44,462 nucleotides of DNA from UCB3 sp964415605 (GTDB lineage: Bacteria; Chloroflexota; Anaerolineae; Epilineales; Epilineaceae). Below the pieces are notes generated by a model, which was not told the DNA's origin, did not search any database, and saw only the letters and a list, made by a program, of their open reading frames with translations. Location of the stretch: the NCBI GenBank assembly GCA_964415605.1, contig CAYQBA010000015.1, positions 1 to 44,462 on the forward strand. Reading direction: 5' to 3'. Made by a program: the position numbers and the translations under genes. Of this stretch, positions 29,651 to 38,160 are shown one piece after another (the stretch's first letter is position 1; every line of letters begins with the position of its first letter).

Positions 29651-30762
29651 GCCCGTGGGGGCGCATGAGTCGCCGTTGGGTGGTCGCCGCCGTCCTGCTG
29701 GTGGCATCGGGATGCACCAGCACGACGGAACAGGTCTCGATGGATCTCCAAGCCACGGCGCCTGCTTCGGGCGGCGAGCCTTCGTCGACCGACGCGCCGC
29801 CACCCGCCACGGAGGTCGTCGTCTACACGTCGGTCGACCAGAGCTACGCCGAGCCGGTGCTCCGGGCGTTCGTGGCCGAGACCGGCATCCGGGTGCGCCC
29901 GGTCTTCGACGTCGAAGCGGCCAAGACCACGGGGTTGGTCAACCGGCTGATCGCCGAGCGGACGCGGCCGCAGGCCGACGTCTGGTGGAACGGCGAGTTC
30001 GCGCAGACGATCGCCCTGGCGGAGCAAGGCGTCCTCGCCCCGTACGCTTCGCCCGCGGCCGCCGACATCCCGGGCGGCTACAAGGACGCGGGCGGGCTGT
30101 GGACGGGGTTCGGCGGCCGGGCGCGGGTGATCATCGTCAACACCGACCGCGTGGCGGCCGGCGACGCGCCGACCTCGATCGACGCGTTCCTCGACGGCGC
30201 GGTGGACCCCGATCAGATCGCCATCGCCCACCCCGTGTTCGGGACGACCGCCACGCAGGCGGCCGCGATCTTCGCGGTGTGGGGCGCGGACAAGGCGCGC
30301 GCCTTCTACCAGCGGATCGCGGACCGCGGCGTGCGGGTGGTCGACGGGAACGGGGCGGTGCGCGACCTCGTGGCCGACGGTCAGCTGGCCTTTGGCTTGA
30401 CCGACACCGACGATGCCTGCGGCGCGCTCGCCCGCGGCGCGCCGGTCCGGATCGTGTTCCCCGACCAGGGCGACGGCCAGCTCGGCACCCTGATCATCCC
30501 CAACACCGTGGGCCTCGTCGCCGGTGCGCCGCACGCGGAGTCCGGCCAGGCCCTCATCGACTACCTCGTCCGCGCCGCGACCGAGGCGGACCTCGTCCGG
30601 GCGGGTTGGAGCCAGGTGGCCCTCCGGCCGCTGCCGGCGGACGTAACGGCGTCGGCGTGCGTCGACGTGAGCGGGGTGCGTGGGATGGACGTCGGCCTGG
30701 CGGACATCGCGGCGCAGATCGAGCTCGCCAAGACCGAGCTGGCGGCGATCTTCGTGCAGTGA
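29647..30762 (+). CDS. Iron(III)-type ABC transporter substrate-binding lipoprotein
   Basis: 371 aa, ATG overlapping the LVIVD stop. A lipobox VASGC at residues ~21-25 anchors it to the membrane. The mature protein shows the Fe(III)/AfuA-FutA-type fold: VVVYTSVDQSYAEPVLRAFV, ADVWWNGEF, then IAHPVFGTTATQ, GNGAVRDLVADGQLAFGLTD and LIIPNTVGLVAGAPH. Members bind ferric iron through Tyr residues or with anions; some related proteins bind 2-aminoethylphosphonate or thiamine, so the ligand is not certain. The permease starts at its stop codon (GTGA). Confidence 0.88.
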   Translation: MSPWGRMSRRWVVAAVLLVASGCTSTTEQVSMDLQATAPASGGEPSSTDAPPPATEVVVYTSVDQSYAEPVLRAFVAETGIRVRPVFDVEAAKTTGLVNRLIAERTRPQADVWWNGEFAQTIALAEQGVLAPYASPAAADIPGGYKDAGGLWTGFGGRARVIIVNTDRVAAGDAPTSIDAFLDGAVDPDQIAIAHPVFGTTATQAAAIFAVWGADKARAFYQRIADRGVRVVDGNGAVRDLVADGQLAFGLTDTDDACGALARGAPVRIVFPDQGDGQLGTLIIPNTVGLVAGAPHAESGQALIDYLVRAATEADLVRAGWSQVALRPLPADVTASACVDVSGVRGMDVGLADIAAQIELAKTELAAIFVQ

Positions 30763-32399
30763 GCGGGCGCATCCGCCCGCCGCGGGGGATTGCCCTCGGC
30801 TTCGCCTCGCCCGACACCGGCCGCCTCGCGCGGCTGGGCGGACAGGCGCTCTTCGGGCTCGTCGTGCTCCTCCCGTTGGCGGCGCTGTCGGCCCACGCGC
30901 TGGGCGACGGTGGGGCGGCCGCGCCCGACGCGCTGTCGCTCGTGATGCCGCGCGGTCGCCAGCTCGACCTCGTCGCGCGCAGCCTCGCGCTCTCCGTGGG
31001 CGTCGCCGGCGTCGCCATGGGCGCGGGGGCGCTCGTGGCCTTGCCGGCCGCGTTCTCGGCGGCGCGCGGCCCACGCGCGCTGCGCTGGCTCGTTCTGGCC
31101 GCGCTGCCGATCCCCGCCTATGCGCATGCCCTGGCCTGGACGACCATCGTGTTCCGGGCCAACACGTGGCTGGCGGCCGCCGGCTGGCCGCGTCTGCCCC
31201 AGACGGGAATGCTCCTGGCGGGTTGGGTGCAGCTGGCGGCGCTGCTGCCGCTGGCGGTGGCGCTGGGCGTCGTGGCATTCGAGGCGGTGCCCGCGGGGCT
31301 GGTCGACGCCGGCCGGGTCGCGCGGCCCGACGGGGCCGTCGTGCGTCGCATCGTGGCGCCGCTCGCCGCGCCGCTGCTCCTGTCCGGTGCTGGCCTGGTC
31401 TTCGTGCTCGCGGTGCTCGACTACAGCGTGCCGTCGCTGTACCAGGTCAACGTGTACGCGCTCGCGATCTTCGCGGACTTCAGCGCCACGGGCGACGTGC
31501 TGCGAGCGCTGGCGCTGGCCGTGCCCATCATGGTCCTGACGGCGGCGACCATCGCGTCCTCGCAGGCTGTCTGGCGCCGCGCGGTGGTCGGCGCGGTGCG
31601 CCAGGCAGCCGTGCGGCCGGGCGCGCTGCGCCTGCCGGTGGCGCTGCGCTGGCTGCAGGCCGTGGCGCTGCTGGCGCTCGCCACCCAGGCCGCCGTGATC
31701 ATGCTCAGCCTGGCGGCGGCCACGGGCAGCGTCCGGTCGCTCGCGGCGACGATCGCTCCGGCCTGGCCCGAGATCGCCTATTCTCTCGGTGTGGCGGCGG
31801 CGGCGGCGATCCTCGGCGTCGTGGCCGCCCTCGCCGTGGCGGCACCGATGGCCGGCGGAGGCAACCCCGCACGGCTGTGGTGGCTGCTGGCCACGCTCCC
31901 GCTCGCCGTCCCGGCGCCGCTCGTCGGCATCGGCCTCGTCGTGCTCTGGAATCGCCCGCTCCCCGTGCCGGTCTACGGCAGCGTGCTCATGCCGGTCCTG
32001 GCCGGCGCGGCGCGCTTCGCGCCGCTGGCGGCGATCGTTCTGGCCGCCCACATCCGCCGGCGCGACGAGCGGCTCCTCGACGCGGCCCGGGTATTCCAGC
32101 CCAGCCCGTGGGCGGGGCTCTGGCGGGTCCGCGTGCCGCTCGTCGCGCCCGGCTTGCTCGCGGCGGCCGGCGTGGTGTTCGCGCTGACGCTCGGCGAGCT
32201 CGGCGCGACGCTCCTCGTGGCGCCGCCCGGGCACGGGACGCTGACCATCCGGATCTACAACTACCTGCACTACGGCGCTTCGGACGCCGTCGCCGGGCTG
32301 TGCCTGGTGATGGTGCTCCTGACCGCCGGCGCGGGCGCGGTGGCCGTCGGGTCGTACACGCTGGCCGGCCGCTGGCTTGCCGGCGCCGACGGGGGTTGA
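30759..32399 (+). CDS. Two-domain ABC transporter permease (FbpB/SfuB-type)
   Basis: 546 aa from GTG 30759, which overlaps the binding-protein stop as GTGA; the open frame upstream belongs to no gene. About twelve hydrophobic segments form two BPD_transp_1 domains fused in one chain. EAA-like coupling loops appear twice: VDAGRVARPDGAVVRRIVAP near residue 185 and LDAARVFQPSPWAGLWRVRV near 440. The fused form is typical of ferric iron, thiamine and related importers. It works with the adjacent binding protein and ATPase. Confidence 0.9.
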   Translation: MSGRIRPPRGIALGFASPDTGRLARLGGQALFGLVVLLPLAALSAHALGDGGAAAPDALSLVMPRGRQLDLVARSLALSVGVAGVAMGAGALVALPAAFSAARGPRALRWLVLAALPIPAYAHALAWTTIVFRANTWLAAAGWPRLPQTGMLLAGWVQLAALLPLAVALGVVAFEAVPAGLVDAGRVARPDGAVVRRIVAPLAAPLLLSGAGLVFVLAVLDYSVPSLYQVNVYALAIFADFSATGDVLRALALAVPIMVLTAATIASSQAVWRRAVVGAVRQAAVRPGALRLPVALRWLQAVALLALATQAAVIMLSLAAATGSVRSLAATIAPAWPEIAYSLGVAAAAAILGVVAALAVAAPMAGGGNPARLWWLLATLPLAVPAPLVGIGLVVLWNRPLPVPVYGSVLMPVLAGAARFAPLAAIVLAAHIRRRDERLLDAARVFQPSPWAGLWRVRVPLVAPGLLAAAGVVFALTLGELGATLLVAPPGHGTLTIRIYNYLHYGASDAVAGLCLVMVLLTAGAGAVAVGSYTLAGRWLAGADGG

Positions 32400-32423
32400 G
32401 CCCGTGCGTCGCATGCCGCGGCC

Positions 32424-33137
32424 ATGCGGCTCTCGGCCGACCCCGCCGCCAGACCGGCGCGTGCCATGACCCCGGGCCCCGACCGGCTGCTCGCCCGCGA
32501 CCTCGTCCTGCGGCGCGGTGCGCGCGCGGTGCTCGACGGGCTGACGCTCGCCGTCGCGGCCGCCGAGCGCGTCATGGTGCTCGGGCCGTCCGGCAGCGGC
32601 AAGACCACGCTGCTGCGCCTTCTGGCAGGCCTGGACGCTCCGGACGCCGGGGTCATCGAGATCGACGGGCGCTTGGCCAGCATGGCCGGGCGCGTCGTGG
32701 TCGCCCCGCACGCGCGGGGCGTGGGCATGGTGTTCCAGTCGGCGGCGCTCTGGCCCCACATGACCGCCGCGCAGAACATCGGCTTTGGGCTGGGCGGCCG
32801 GCCCGGATTCGACGTCCGGGCCCGGGTCGCCGAGATGCTCGAGCGCGTCGGGCTGGCCGGGATGGGCGAACGCTATCCCGATCAGCTGTCGGGCGGCGAG
32901 GCGCGCCGCGTGGCGCTGGCCCGGGCCCTGGCGGGCGACCCGCGGCTGCTGCTCATGGACGAGCCCCTAACCAGCCTCGACCCCGATCTGCGCTCGGCGA
33001 TGCTCGACCTCGTGGATCGGATGGTCGCGGCTTCCGGGGCGAGCTTGGTCTACGTCACGCACGTCGCCGACGAGGCCGCGAAGCTGGCGGGGCGCGTGGT
33101 GGTGTTGGAGGGGGGGCGCTTGCGGCCAGCCTCCTAG
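32424..33137 (+). CDS. ABC transporter ATP-binding protein (iron-type importer)
   Basis: 237 aa from ATG 32424; ATG 32466 (MTPGPDRLLARD, 223 aa) is equally possible and neither has a Shine-Dalgarno. All nucleotide-binding motifs are present: Walker A GPSGSGKTT, Q-loop VFQSAALWPHMTAAQNI, signature LSGGE, Walker B LLLMDEP, D-loop SLDPDLR, switch His in VTHVADEA. It lacks the long C-terminal regulatory domain of FbpC/MalK. Last gene of the operon. Confidence 0.9.
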   Translation: MRLSADPAARPARAMTPGPDRLLARDLVLRRGARAVLDGLTLAVAAAERVMVLGPSGSGKTTLLRLLAGLDAPDAGVIEIDGRLASMAGRVVVAPHARGVGMVFQSAALWPHMTAAQNIGFGLGGRPGFDVRARVAEMLERVGLAGMGERYPDQLSGGEARRVALARALAGDPRLLLMDEPLTSLDPDLRSAMLDLVDRMVAASGASLVYVTHVADEAAKLAGRVVVLEGGRLRPAS

Positions 33138-33143
33138 GCGATT

Positions 33144-33185
33144 GGCACGCGGGGCAGTGGGCTGCCGGGGCCAAGGCCGCGTGCC
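33144..33185. terminator. Bidirectional hairpin between the transporter operon and the DUF420 gene
   Basis: Outer arms GGCACGCGG (33144-33152) / CCGCGTGCC (33177-33185) enclose an inner hairpin GGCAG/CTGCC (33153-33166). The position between two convergent genes suits a shared terminator. Confidence 0.55.
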
Positions 33186-33205
33186 CCGAGCCCGCGCAGC
33201 GCCCG

Positions 33206-33736
33206 TCAGTAAAGCAGCAGGTAGATCCAGACGCCGGTGACCGACACGTAGAGCCACAGCGGCAGGGTGAGGCGCGCGATCTTGCGGTGGCGCGGCACCT
33301 GCATGGTCCAGCCGCGATAGAGCGTCACCAACGCCAGCGGCACGATCGCGGCTGCCAGCACGATGTGCGAGGCGAGGATGGCGAAGTAGAGCCCCCGCCA
33401 GGCACCTTCGTATGGCCGCGGCCCGAGCTTGAACCAGTGGTAGACCACATACGAGACCAGGAAGAGGCTCGACGTGCCGAATGCCAGGAGCATCATGTCA
33501 CGGTGCCGGTCTATCCGGCCCCGGCGGATGAGGACGTAGGCCACAACCAGGAGGATGGCGCTGGCCGCGTTGAGCGCCGCGTTGACGTGCGGGAGCGCCG
33601 AGACGTCCAGCCGCCCATGCGTCCCCGCCGGGCGAGGCCCGAGGATGAGGAACGCCACCGCCAGCACGACGACGGTCGACACGATGGCGATCACGCGCAT
33701 CCAGAACTGATCGGTGCGGGCGGCAGGCAGCTGCAT
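33206..33736 (-). CDS. DUF420 membrane protein (CtaM/YozB-like)
   Basis: 176 aa; ATG 33736 follows GAGGAG. About five transmembrane helices: FWMRVIAIVSTVVVLAVAFL, HVNAALNAASAILLVVAYVL, MLLAFGTSSLFLVSYVVYHW, then LYFAILASHIVLAAAIVPLA and LPLWLYVSVTGVWIYLLLY. The motifs HVNAALN, HRDMML, YHW and SHI with conserved His are typical of DUF420; the family member CtaM is needed for heme A-type oxidase assembly in Firmicutes. With ctaB in the same window this supports an aa3/caa3 oxidase. It has its own promoter and is transcribed alone. Confidence 0.88.
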   Translation of the reverse strand: MQLPAARTDQFWMRVIAIVSTVVVLAVAFLILGPRPAGTHGRLDVSALPHVNAALNAASAILLVVAYVLIRRGRIDRHRDMMLLAFGTSSLFLVSYVVYHWFKLGPRPYEGAWRGLYFAILASHIVLAAAIVPLALVTLYRGWTMQVPRHRKIARLTLPLWLYVSVTGVWIYLLLY

Positions 33737-33774
33737 GGGGGCTCCTCGATGCGGGCGGCGGGCGGGACGGGCCA

Positions 33775-33803
33775 AGGCTAGCCGGGGCCGTGGGCGGGGT
33801 CAA
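33775..33803 (-). promoter_or_regulatory. Promoter of the DUF420 gene
   Basis: Minus strand: TTGACC (33803-33798), 17 nt, TAGCCT (33780-33775). Leader about 32 nt with GAGGAG. It shares the TAGCCT -10 with the kinase promoter. Confidence 0.6.
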
Positions 33804-33846
33804 CTCCTCCGGCCAGCGCGCGGCGCGACAAGGAATGGGCCGGCGC

Positions 33847-33875
33847 TTGCGCGATCGCGGCGCGTGGATTAACCT
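33847..33875 (+). promoter_or_regulatory. Promoter of the fused E1 dehydrogenase gene
   Basis: TTGCGC (33847-33852), 17 nt, TAACCT (33870-33875). A 10-bp palindrome CGCGATCGCG (33850-33859) overlaps the -35 and spacer. Leader about 97 nt, with a GGCGCT/AGCGCC hairpin near 33900-33925. Confidence 0.5.
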
Positions 33876-33978
33876 CGTGCGCGCGACGCCGGCCGCCCGC
33901 CGGCGCTCCGACGGAAGCGCCACGCGCCGCCCGCCGGGGTCATCGCCCGCACCGCCGTCGACAAGGGGTCGTGCCAAC

Positions 33979-36405
33979 ATGGCAAAGGTCAAGGGTCGTT
34001 CCGCGCCGCTCGCACACCTCGGCATCTCCGCCGAGGACATCGTCCGCGACTACCGGCTGGCGTACCAGAGCCGCCAGGCCAGCCTGGTCGGACGGCGCGA
34101 GGTGATGAGCGGCAAGGCGAAGTTCGGCATCTTCGGCGATGGCAAGGAAGTGGCGCAGGTGGCCCTGGCCCGGTTCTTCGCGCCGGGGGACATCCGCTCC
34201 GGCTACTACCGCGACCAGACCCTGATCTTCGCGCTCGGCATGGGCACCATCCACGAGTTCTTCGCCCAGCTGTACGCCCACCCCGACCCCGAGGCCGACC
34301 CCGCGTCGGCCGGCCGCATGATGAACGCCCACTTCGGCACGCGGACGCTTGACGGCGACGGTGGCTGGCGCGACCTCACGGCGATGGCCAACTCGACGTC
34401 GGACGTCTCGCCGACCGGCACCCAGATGCCGCGCCTCGTCGGGCTGGCGTATGCCTCGCGCCTCTATCGCGAGCTGCCGGCGCTGTCCGGCCTGACGACG
34501 TTCTCGCGCGGCGGCGGCGAGATCGCCTGGGGCACCATCGGCAATGCCACCTGCGCCGAAGGGCTGTTCTGGGAGAGCGTCAACGCCATCGGCGTGCTCG
34601 GCGGGCCGGCGGTCATCTCGATCTGGGACGATGGCTACGGGATCTCGGTGCCCAACGCCTACCAGATCGCGCGCCAGGACCTGTCGGCGGTGCTCCAGGG
34701 GTTCCAGCGCGCGCCAGGCGGCCGCGACGGGTTCGACCTCTACGCGGTCCGCGCCTGGGACTACCCCGCCCTGGCCGAGACGTACCACCGCGCCTCGACC
34801 ACGGCCCGCGCCGAGCACGTCCCGGCGCTGATCCACGTGGTCGAGTGCACGCAGCCGCAAGGCCACTCCACCTCCGGTAGCCACGAGCGCTACAAGTCCA
34901 AGGAGCGCCTGGCCTGGGAGGAGGCCTACGACGGCCTGCGGCAGATGCGCCGGTGGATGCTCGATGAAGGCGTGGCGAGCGAAGCGCAGCTCACCGCCTG
35001 GGAGCGCGAGGACGCAGCGGCCGTCGAGGCCATCCGCGAGTCGGCCTGGCGGGCCTTCATCGGTCCGATCCAGGCCGAGCGCGACGCCGTGGCCGACATG
35101 CTCGACGAGGTGGCCAGCGTGACGCCCTCGCACGCAGGGGCGCTCGCCGACGTGCGGGCGCGCCTGGCGGCCGTCGATCCCCCCGCCCGGCGCGACGTGC
35201 ACGTGGCGGTGCGCGACGCGCTCATGGCGCTCCGCGACGCGCCGGGCGGCGAAAGCGGCCTGTTGGTGGACTGGCGCCGCGAGCAGCTCGCGCTCAACCG
35301 CGAACGGTATGGCTCGCACCTCTACAGCCAGTCGCCGCGCACCGCGTTGCACGTGCCCGCGGTGCCCCCCGCCTATTCCGATGCTTCCCCGATGGTCAAC
35401 GGCTTCGAGGTCGTCAACGCGGCGTTCGACGCGATCCTGGCCCGCGACCCGCGCGTGGTGGCCTTCGGCGAGGACGTGGGCCGGATCGGCGACGTCAACC
35501 AGGGCTTCCGCGGTCTCCAGGACAAGTACGGCGAGCTGCGCGTCACCGACACCGGCATCCGCGAGGCCACCATCCTCGGGCAGGGCATCGGGCTGGCGAT
35601 GCGCGGGCTGCGGCCGATCGCCGAGATCCAGTACCTCGACTACCTCCTCTACTGCCTCCAGGTGATGTCCGACGACCTGGCCACGCTGCACTGGCGCACC
35701 AAGGGCGGGCAGATGGCGCCGGTGATCGTGCGCACACGCGGCCACCGCCTCGAGGGCGTGTGGCACTCGGGCTCGCCGATGGCGGGGATCATCCACCTCG
35801 TGCGCGGCATGCACGTGGCAGTGCCGCGCGACATGACGCGCGCGGCGGGCTTCTACAACACGCTCCTGGCGGGTGACGAGCCCGGTCTGGTCGTCGAGGT
35901 GTTGAACGGCTATCGTCTGAAGGAACGCTTGCCCGACAACATCGGCAGCCTCACGGTGCCGCTCGGCGTTCCCGAGGTCCTGCATCCCGGGGGCGACGTC
36001 ACGCTGGTCACCTACGGCGCCTGCTGCCGCGTGGCGATGGAGGCGGCGGGGCTCCTGGCGGGCGCCGGCATCGGCCTCGAGGTGATCGACGTGCAGACGC
36101 TCCTGCCGTTCGACGTCGATGGGCGGATCGGGGCGTCGTTGCGCAAGACGGGGCGGATCGTGTTCATGGACGAGGATGTGCCTGGCGGGGCGAGCGCCTA
36201 CATGCTCCAGGAAGTCATCGAGCGGCAGGGGGGCTATCAGTGGCTCGACGCCGCGCCCCGCACGTTGACCGGGCGGCCCCACCGCCCGGCCTACGGGTCC
36301 GACGGAGACTACTTCAGCAAGCCGAACGTCGAGGACCTCGTCGCGCTCGTCTGCGACGTCATGAACGAGGTCGACCCCGACCGCTATCCGCTGATCCTGG
36401 GCTGA
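33979..36405 (+). CDS. 2-oxoacid dehydrogenase E1 component, alpha and beta subunits fused
   Basis: 808 aa from ATG 33979 (AAGGGG at 33963-33968); an open frame upstream lies before the promoter. Residues ~1-450 are E1 alpha (YRLAYQSRQASLVGRREVMS, SGYYRDQTLIFALGMG, QGHSTSGSHERYKSKERLAW). Residues ~471-808 are E1 beta (GFEVVNAAFDAILARDPRVV, AFGEDVGRIGDVNQGFRGLQ, ILGQGIGLAMRGLRPIAEIQ, FMDEDVPGGASAYMLQEV). It decarboxylates a 2-oxoacid with thiamine diphosphate and passes the acyl group to an E2 encoded elsewhere. The usual GDG...NN cofactor motif reads GTIGNAT...DDGYGIS, as I recall for this fused family. The substrate (pyruvate or branched-chain oxoacid) is not settled. Confidence 0.9.
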   Translation: MAKVKGRSAPLAHLGISAEDIVRDYRLAYQSRQASLVGRREVMSGKAKFGIFGDGKEVAQVALARFFAPGDIRSGYYRDQTLIFALGMGTIHEFFAQLYAHPDPEADPASAGRMMNAHFGTRTLDGDGGWRDLTAMANSTSDVSPTGTQMPRLVGLAYASRLYRELPALSGLTTFSRGGGEIAWGTIGNATCAEGLFWESVNAIGVLGGPAVISIWDDGYGISVPNAYQIARQDLSAVLQGFQRAPGGRDGFDLYAVRAWDYPALAETYHRASTTARAEHVPALIHVVECTQPQGHSTSGSHERYKSKERLAWEEAYDGLRQMRRWMLDEGVASEAQLTAWEREDAAAVEAIRESAWRAFIGPIQAERDAVADMLDEVASVTPSHAGALADVRARLAAVDPPARRDVHVAVRDALMALRDAPGGESGLLVDWRREQLALNRERYGSHLYSQSPRTALHVPAVPPAYSDASPMVNGFEVVNAAFDAILARDPRVVAFGEDVGRIGDVNQGFRGLQDKYGELRVTDTGIREATILGQGIGLAMRGLRPIAEIQYLDYLLYCLQVMSDDLATLHWRTKGGQMAPVIVRTRGHRLEGVWHSGSPMAGIIHLVRGMHVAVPRDMTRAAGFYNTLLAGDEPGLVVEVLNGYRLKERLPDNIGSLTVPLGVPEVLHPGGDVTLVTYGACCRVAMEAAGLLAGAGIGLEVIDVQTLLPFDVDGRIGASLRKTGRIVFMDEDVPGGASAYMLQEVIERQGGYQWLDAAPRTLTGRPHRPAYGSDGDYFSKPNVEDLVALVCDVMNEVDPDRYPLILG

Positions 36406-36894
36406 TCACATCTCGAGTGCCAGCTGGCGCTTGCGGCTCTCGGCCTGTTCCTTGATCGCCCGCAGGCGGTCGATCTCCTCGGCCAGCACCTCGAGGTCGG
36501 TGAAGTGGCGGTAGACGCTGGCGAACCGTACGTACGCCACGTCGTCGATGTCGCGCAGCGCGTCCATCACCATCTCGCCGATGACCGCGCTGGGCACCTC
36601 GTTGCGGCCGAGCCGGTACAGCTGCCCCTCGATCTCGCTGGCGATCTCGTCGATCGTGTCGGCCGAGATCGGGCGCTTGACGCACGCCAGCTGCAGGCCC
36701 ATGACCAGCTTGTCGCGGTTGAAGTCCTCGCGCCGGCCGTCGGACTTGACGACCTTGAGGTTGGCCGCGGCGATGCGCTCGTACGTCGTGAAGCGCTGGC
36801 GGCAATCCTCGCACTCGCGCCGCCGGCGGATGGCCACGGCGACCTCGCGGGTGTCCACGACGTGGCTGGATCCTTGACAGTAGGGGCACTTCAT
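36406..36894 (-). CDS. nrdR: Transcriptional repressor NrdR
   Basis: 162 aa, ATG 36894 with CAGGAG upstream. An N-terminal zinc ribbon (Cys3, Cys6, Cys28, Cys31; MKCPYC...RRRECEDCRQRFTTYE) is followed by an ATP-cone at ~46-136 (VVKSDGRREDFNRDKLVMGL, VMDALRDIDDVAYVRFASVY). NrdR senses ATP/dATP and represses ribonucleotide reductase genes, none of which are in this window. Length is normal for the family. Its stop abuts that of the convergent E1 gene: the two stops share the palindrome TGATCA. Confidence 0.96.
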   Translation of the reverse strand: MKCPYCQGSSHVVDTREVAVAIRRRRECEDCRQRFTTYERIAAANLKVVKSDGRREDFNRDKLVMGLQLACVKRPISADTIDEIASEIEGQLYRLGRNEVPSAVIGEMVMDALRDIDDVAYVRFASVYRHFTDLEVLAEEIDRLRAIKEQAESRKRQLALEM

Positions 36895-36935
36895 CGCCGC
36901 CGACTCCTGGGGGCTCGATGGGGCAGGGGGCGCCA

Positions 36936-36964
36936 ATACTAGTCGGGCGTTTCGGGGGGGTCAA
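36936..36964 (-). promoter_or_regulatory. Promoter of nrdR
   Basis: Minus strand: TTGACC (36964-36959), 17 nt, TAGTAT (36941-36936). Start expected near 36929, leader about 35 nt. I see no convincing NrdR box here. Confidence 0.65.
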
Positions 36965-37008
36965 GCGCGCCGTCCGGCTGCTCGTGGCGTGGCCGGGCGT
37001 GGGCGCGA

Positions 37009-37040
37009 CGACGCCGGCGGGGGCGTCCCCGCCGGCGTCG
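37009..37040 (-). terminator. Terminator of the murG-ftsZ cluster
   Basis: Perfect 14-bp stem CGACGCCGGCGGGG (37009-37022) / CCCCGCCGGCGTCG (37027-37040) with the tetraloop GCGT, 42 nt past the ftsZ stop. No T-run. It isolates ftsZ from nrdR, which has its own promoter just beyond. Confidence 0.75.
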
Positions 37041-37082
37041 CACGAGCATCCACACTCGTTAGATATGCGGTTCCGGCGGGGT

Positions 37083-38156
37083 CTATCGCCCGTGGTTGCG
37101 CAGGAAGGCCGGCACCTCGAGATCGTCGGCTTGCGGCACGAACGCGCGGCGCGGCAGCTCCAGGATGTTCGCCTCGTGGCCGGTCGGCTTGGTCTGCCGG
37201 CGCGCGTTGGCGCGGAAGCCGGTGGCGATGACGGTGATGCGCAGCTCGTCGCTCATGCTCTTGTCGAGCACGGCGCCGAAGATGATGTTGGCGTCGTCGG
37301 CGACGGTCCGGCGGACCACCTCGGCGGCCTCGTGGACCTCCTGCAGCGTCATGTCCATGCCGCCGGTGATGTTGAACAGTACGCCCGTGGCCCCGTCGAT
37401 GGTGATGTCGAGCAGCGGGCTCGCGATCGCCTTCTCGGCGGCTTCGACGGCGCGCTTGTCGCCGCTGGCCCGGCCGACCGACATGAGCGCCGCGCCCCCG
37501 TTGGACATGATCGTCCGCACGTCGGCGAAGTCCAGGTTGATGAGCCCCGGCACCGTGATCAGCTCGCTGATGCCCTGGATGCCCTGGTGGAGCACCTCGT
37601 CGGCGGTGCGGAACGCCTCGTGGAACGTCATCCGCCGGTCGCCGAGGGTCAGCAGGCGGTCGTTCGGGATGACGATCAGGGTGTCGACGCTCTCGGAGAG
37701 GGCCTCGAGGCCGCGATCCGCGGACTGCATGCGCGGGGTGCCCTCGAAGCCGAACGGCTTGGTCACCACGCCGATGGTGAGCGCCCCGGTCTGGCGCGCG
37801 ATCTCGGCCACGATGGGCGCGGCGCCCGTCCCCGTGCCGCCGCCCATGCCGGCGGTCACGAACACCATGTCCGATCCAGCCAGCGCCGCCTGCAGGTCGT
37901 CGCGGCTCTCCTCGGCGGCACGCTCGCCGATCTCGGCGCGCCCGCCGGCGCCCAGCCCTTTGGTCAGCTTGCCGCCGATCTGCAGGCGGCGGGTGGCCTG
38001 GCTGAGCTGGAGCGCCTGGGCATCGGTGTTGACCGTGATGAACTCGACGCCGGTGAGGCCTTCGGCGATCATGCGGTTGACGGCGTTGGAGCCGCCGCCG
38101 CCCACGCCCACCACCTTGATGGTCGCCAGTCCGTCCACTTCAAACGGGTACTGCAT
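37083..38156 (-). CDS. ftsZ: Cell division protein FtsZ
   Basis: 357 aa; ATG 38156 follows AGGAGGT at about 7 nt, the best ribosome site in the window. The tubulin-like GTPase shows VVGVGGGGSNAVNRMI near the start, the signature MGGGTGTGAAPIVAEIAR near residue 105, and the T7 loop NLDFADVRTIM. The usual long disordered linker is short (about 25 residues), ending in the conserved tail DDLEVPAFLRNHGR that binds FtsA and other partners. It polymerises at midcell into the Z ring. Last gene of the division cluster. Confidence 0.98.
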   Translation of the reverse strand: MQYPFEVDGLATIKVVGVGGGGSNAVNRMIAEGLTGVEFITVNTDAQALQLSQATRRLQIGGKLTKGLGAGGRAEIGERAAEESRDDLQAALAGSDMVFVTAGMGGGTGTGAAPIVAEIARQTGALTIGVVTKPFGFEGTPRMQSADRGLEALSESVDTLIVIPNDRLLTLGDRRMTFHEAFRTADEVLHQGIQGISELITVPGLINLDFADVRTIMSNGGAALMSVGRASGDKRAVEAAEKAIASPLLDITIDGATGVLFNITGGMDMTLQEVHEAAEVVRRTVADDANIIFGAVLDKSMSDELRITVIATGFRANARRQTKPTGHEANILELPRRAFVPQADDLEVPAFLRNHGR

Positions 38157-38160
38157 GTCA

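Noticed and set aside
29559..30758. 946-codon reading of the permease frame starting inside the LVIVD gene
   Set aside because: It runs out of frame through the binding-protein gene; the GTG at 30759 with GTGA overlap is the natural start.
37009..37040. Hairpin near nrdR as an NrdR binding site
   Set aside because: Pure GC 14-bp stem with tetraloop is a terminator shape, and it does not resemble the AT-containing NrdR box.
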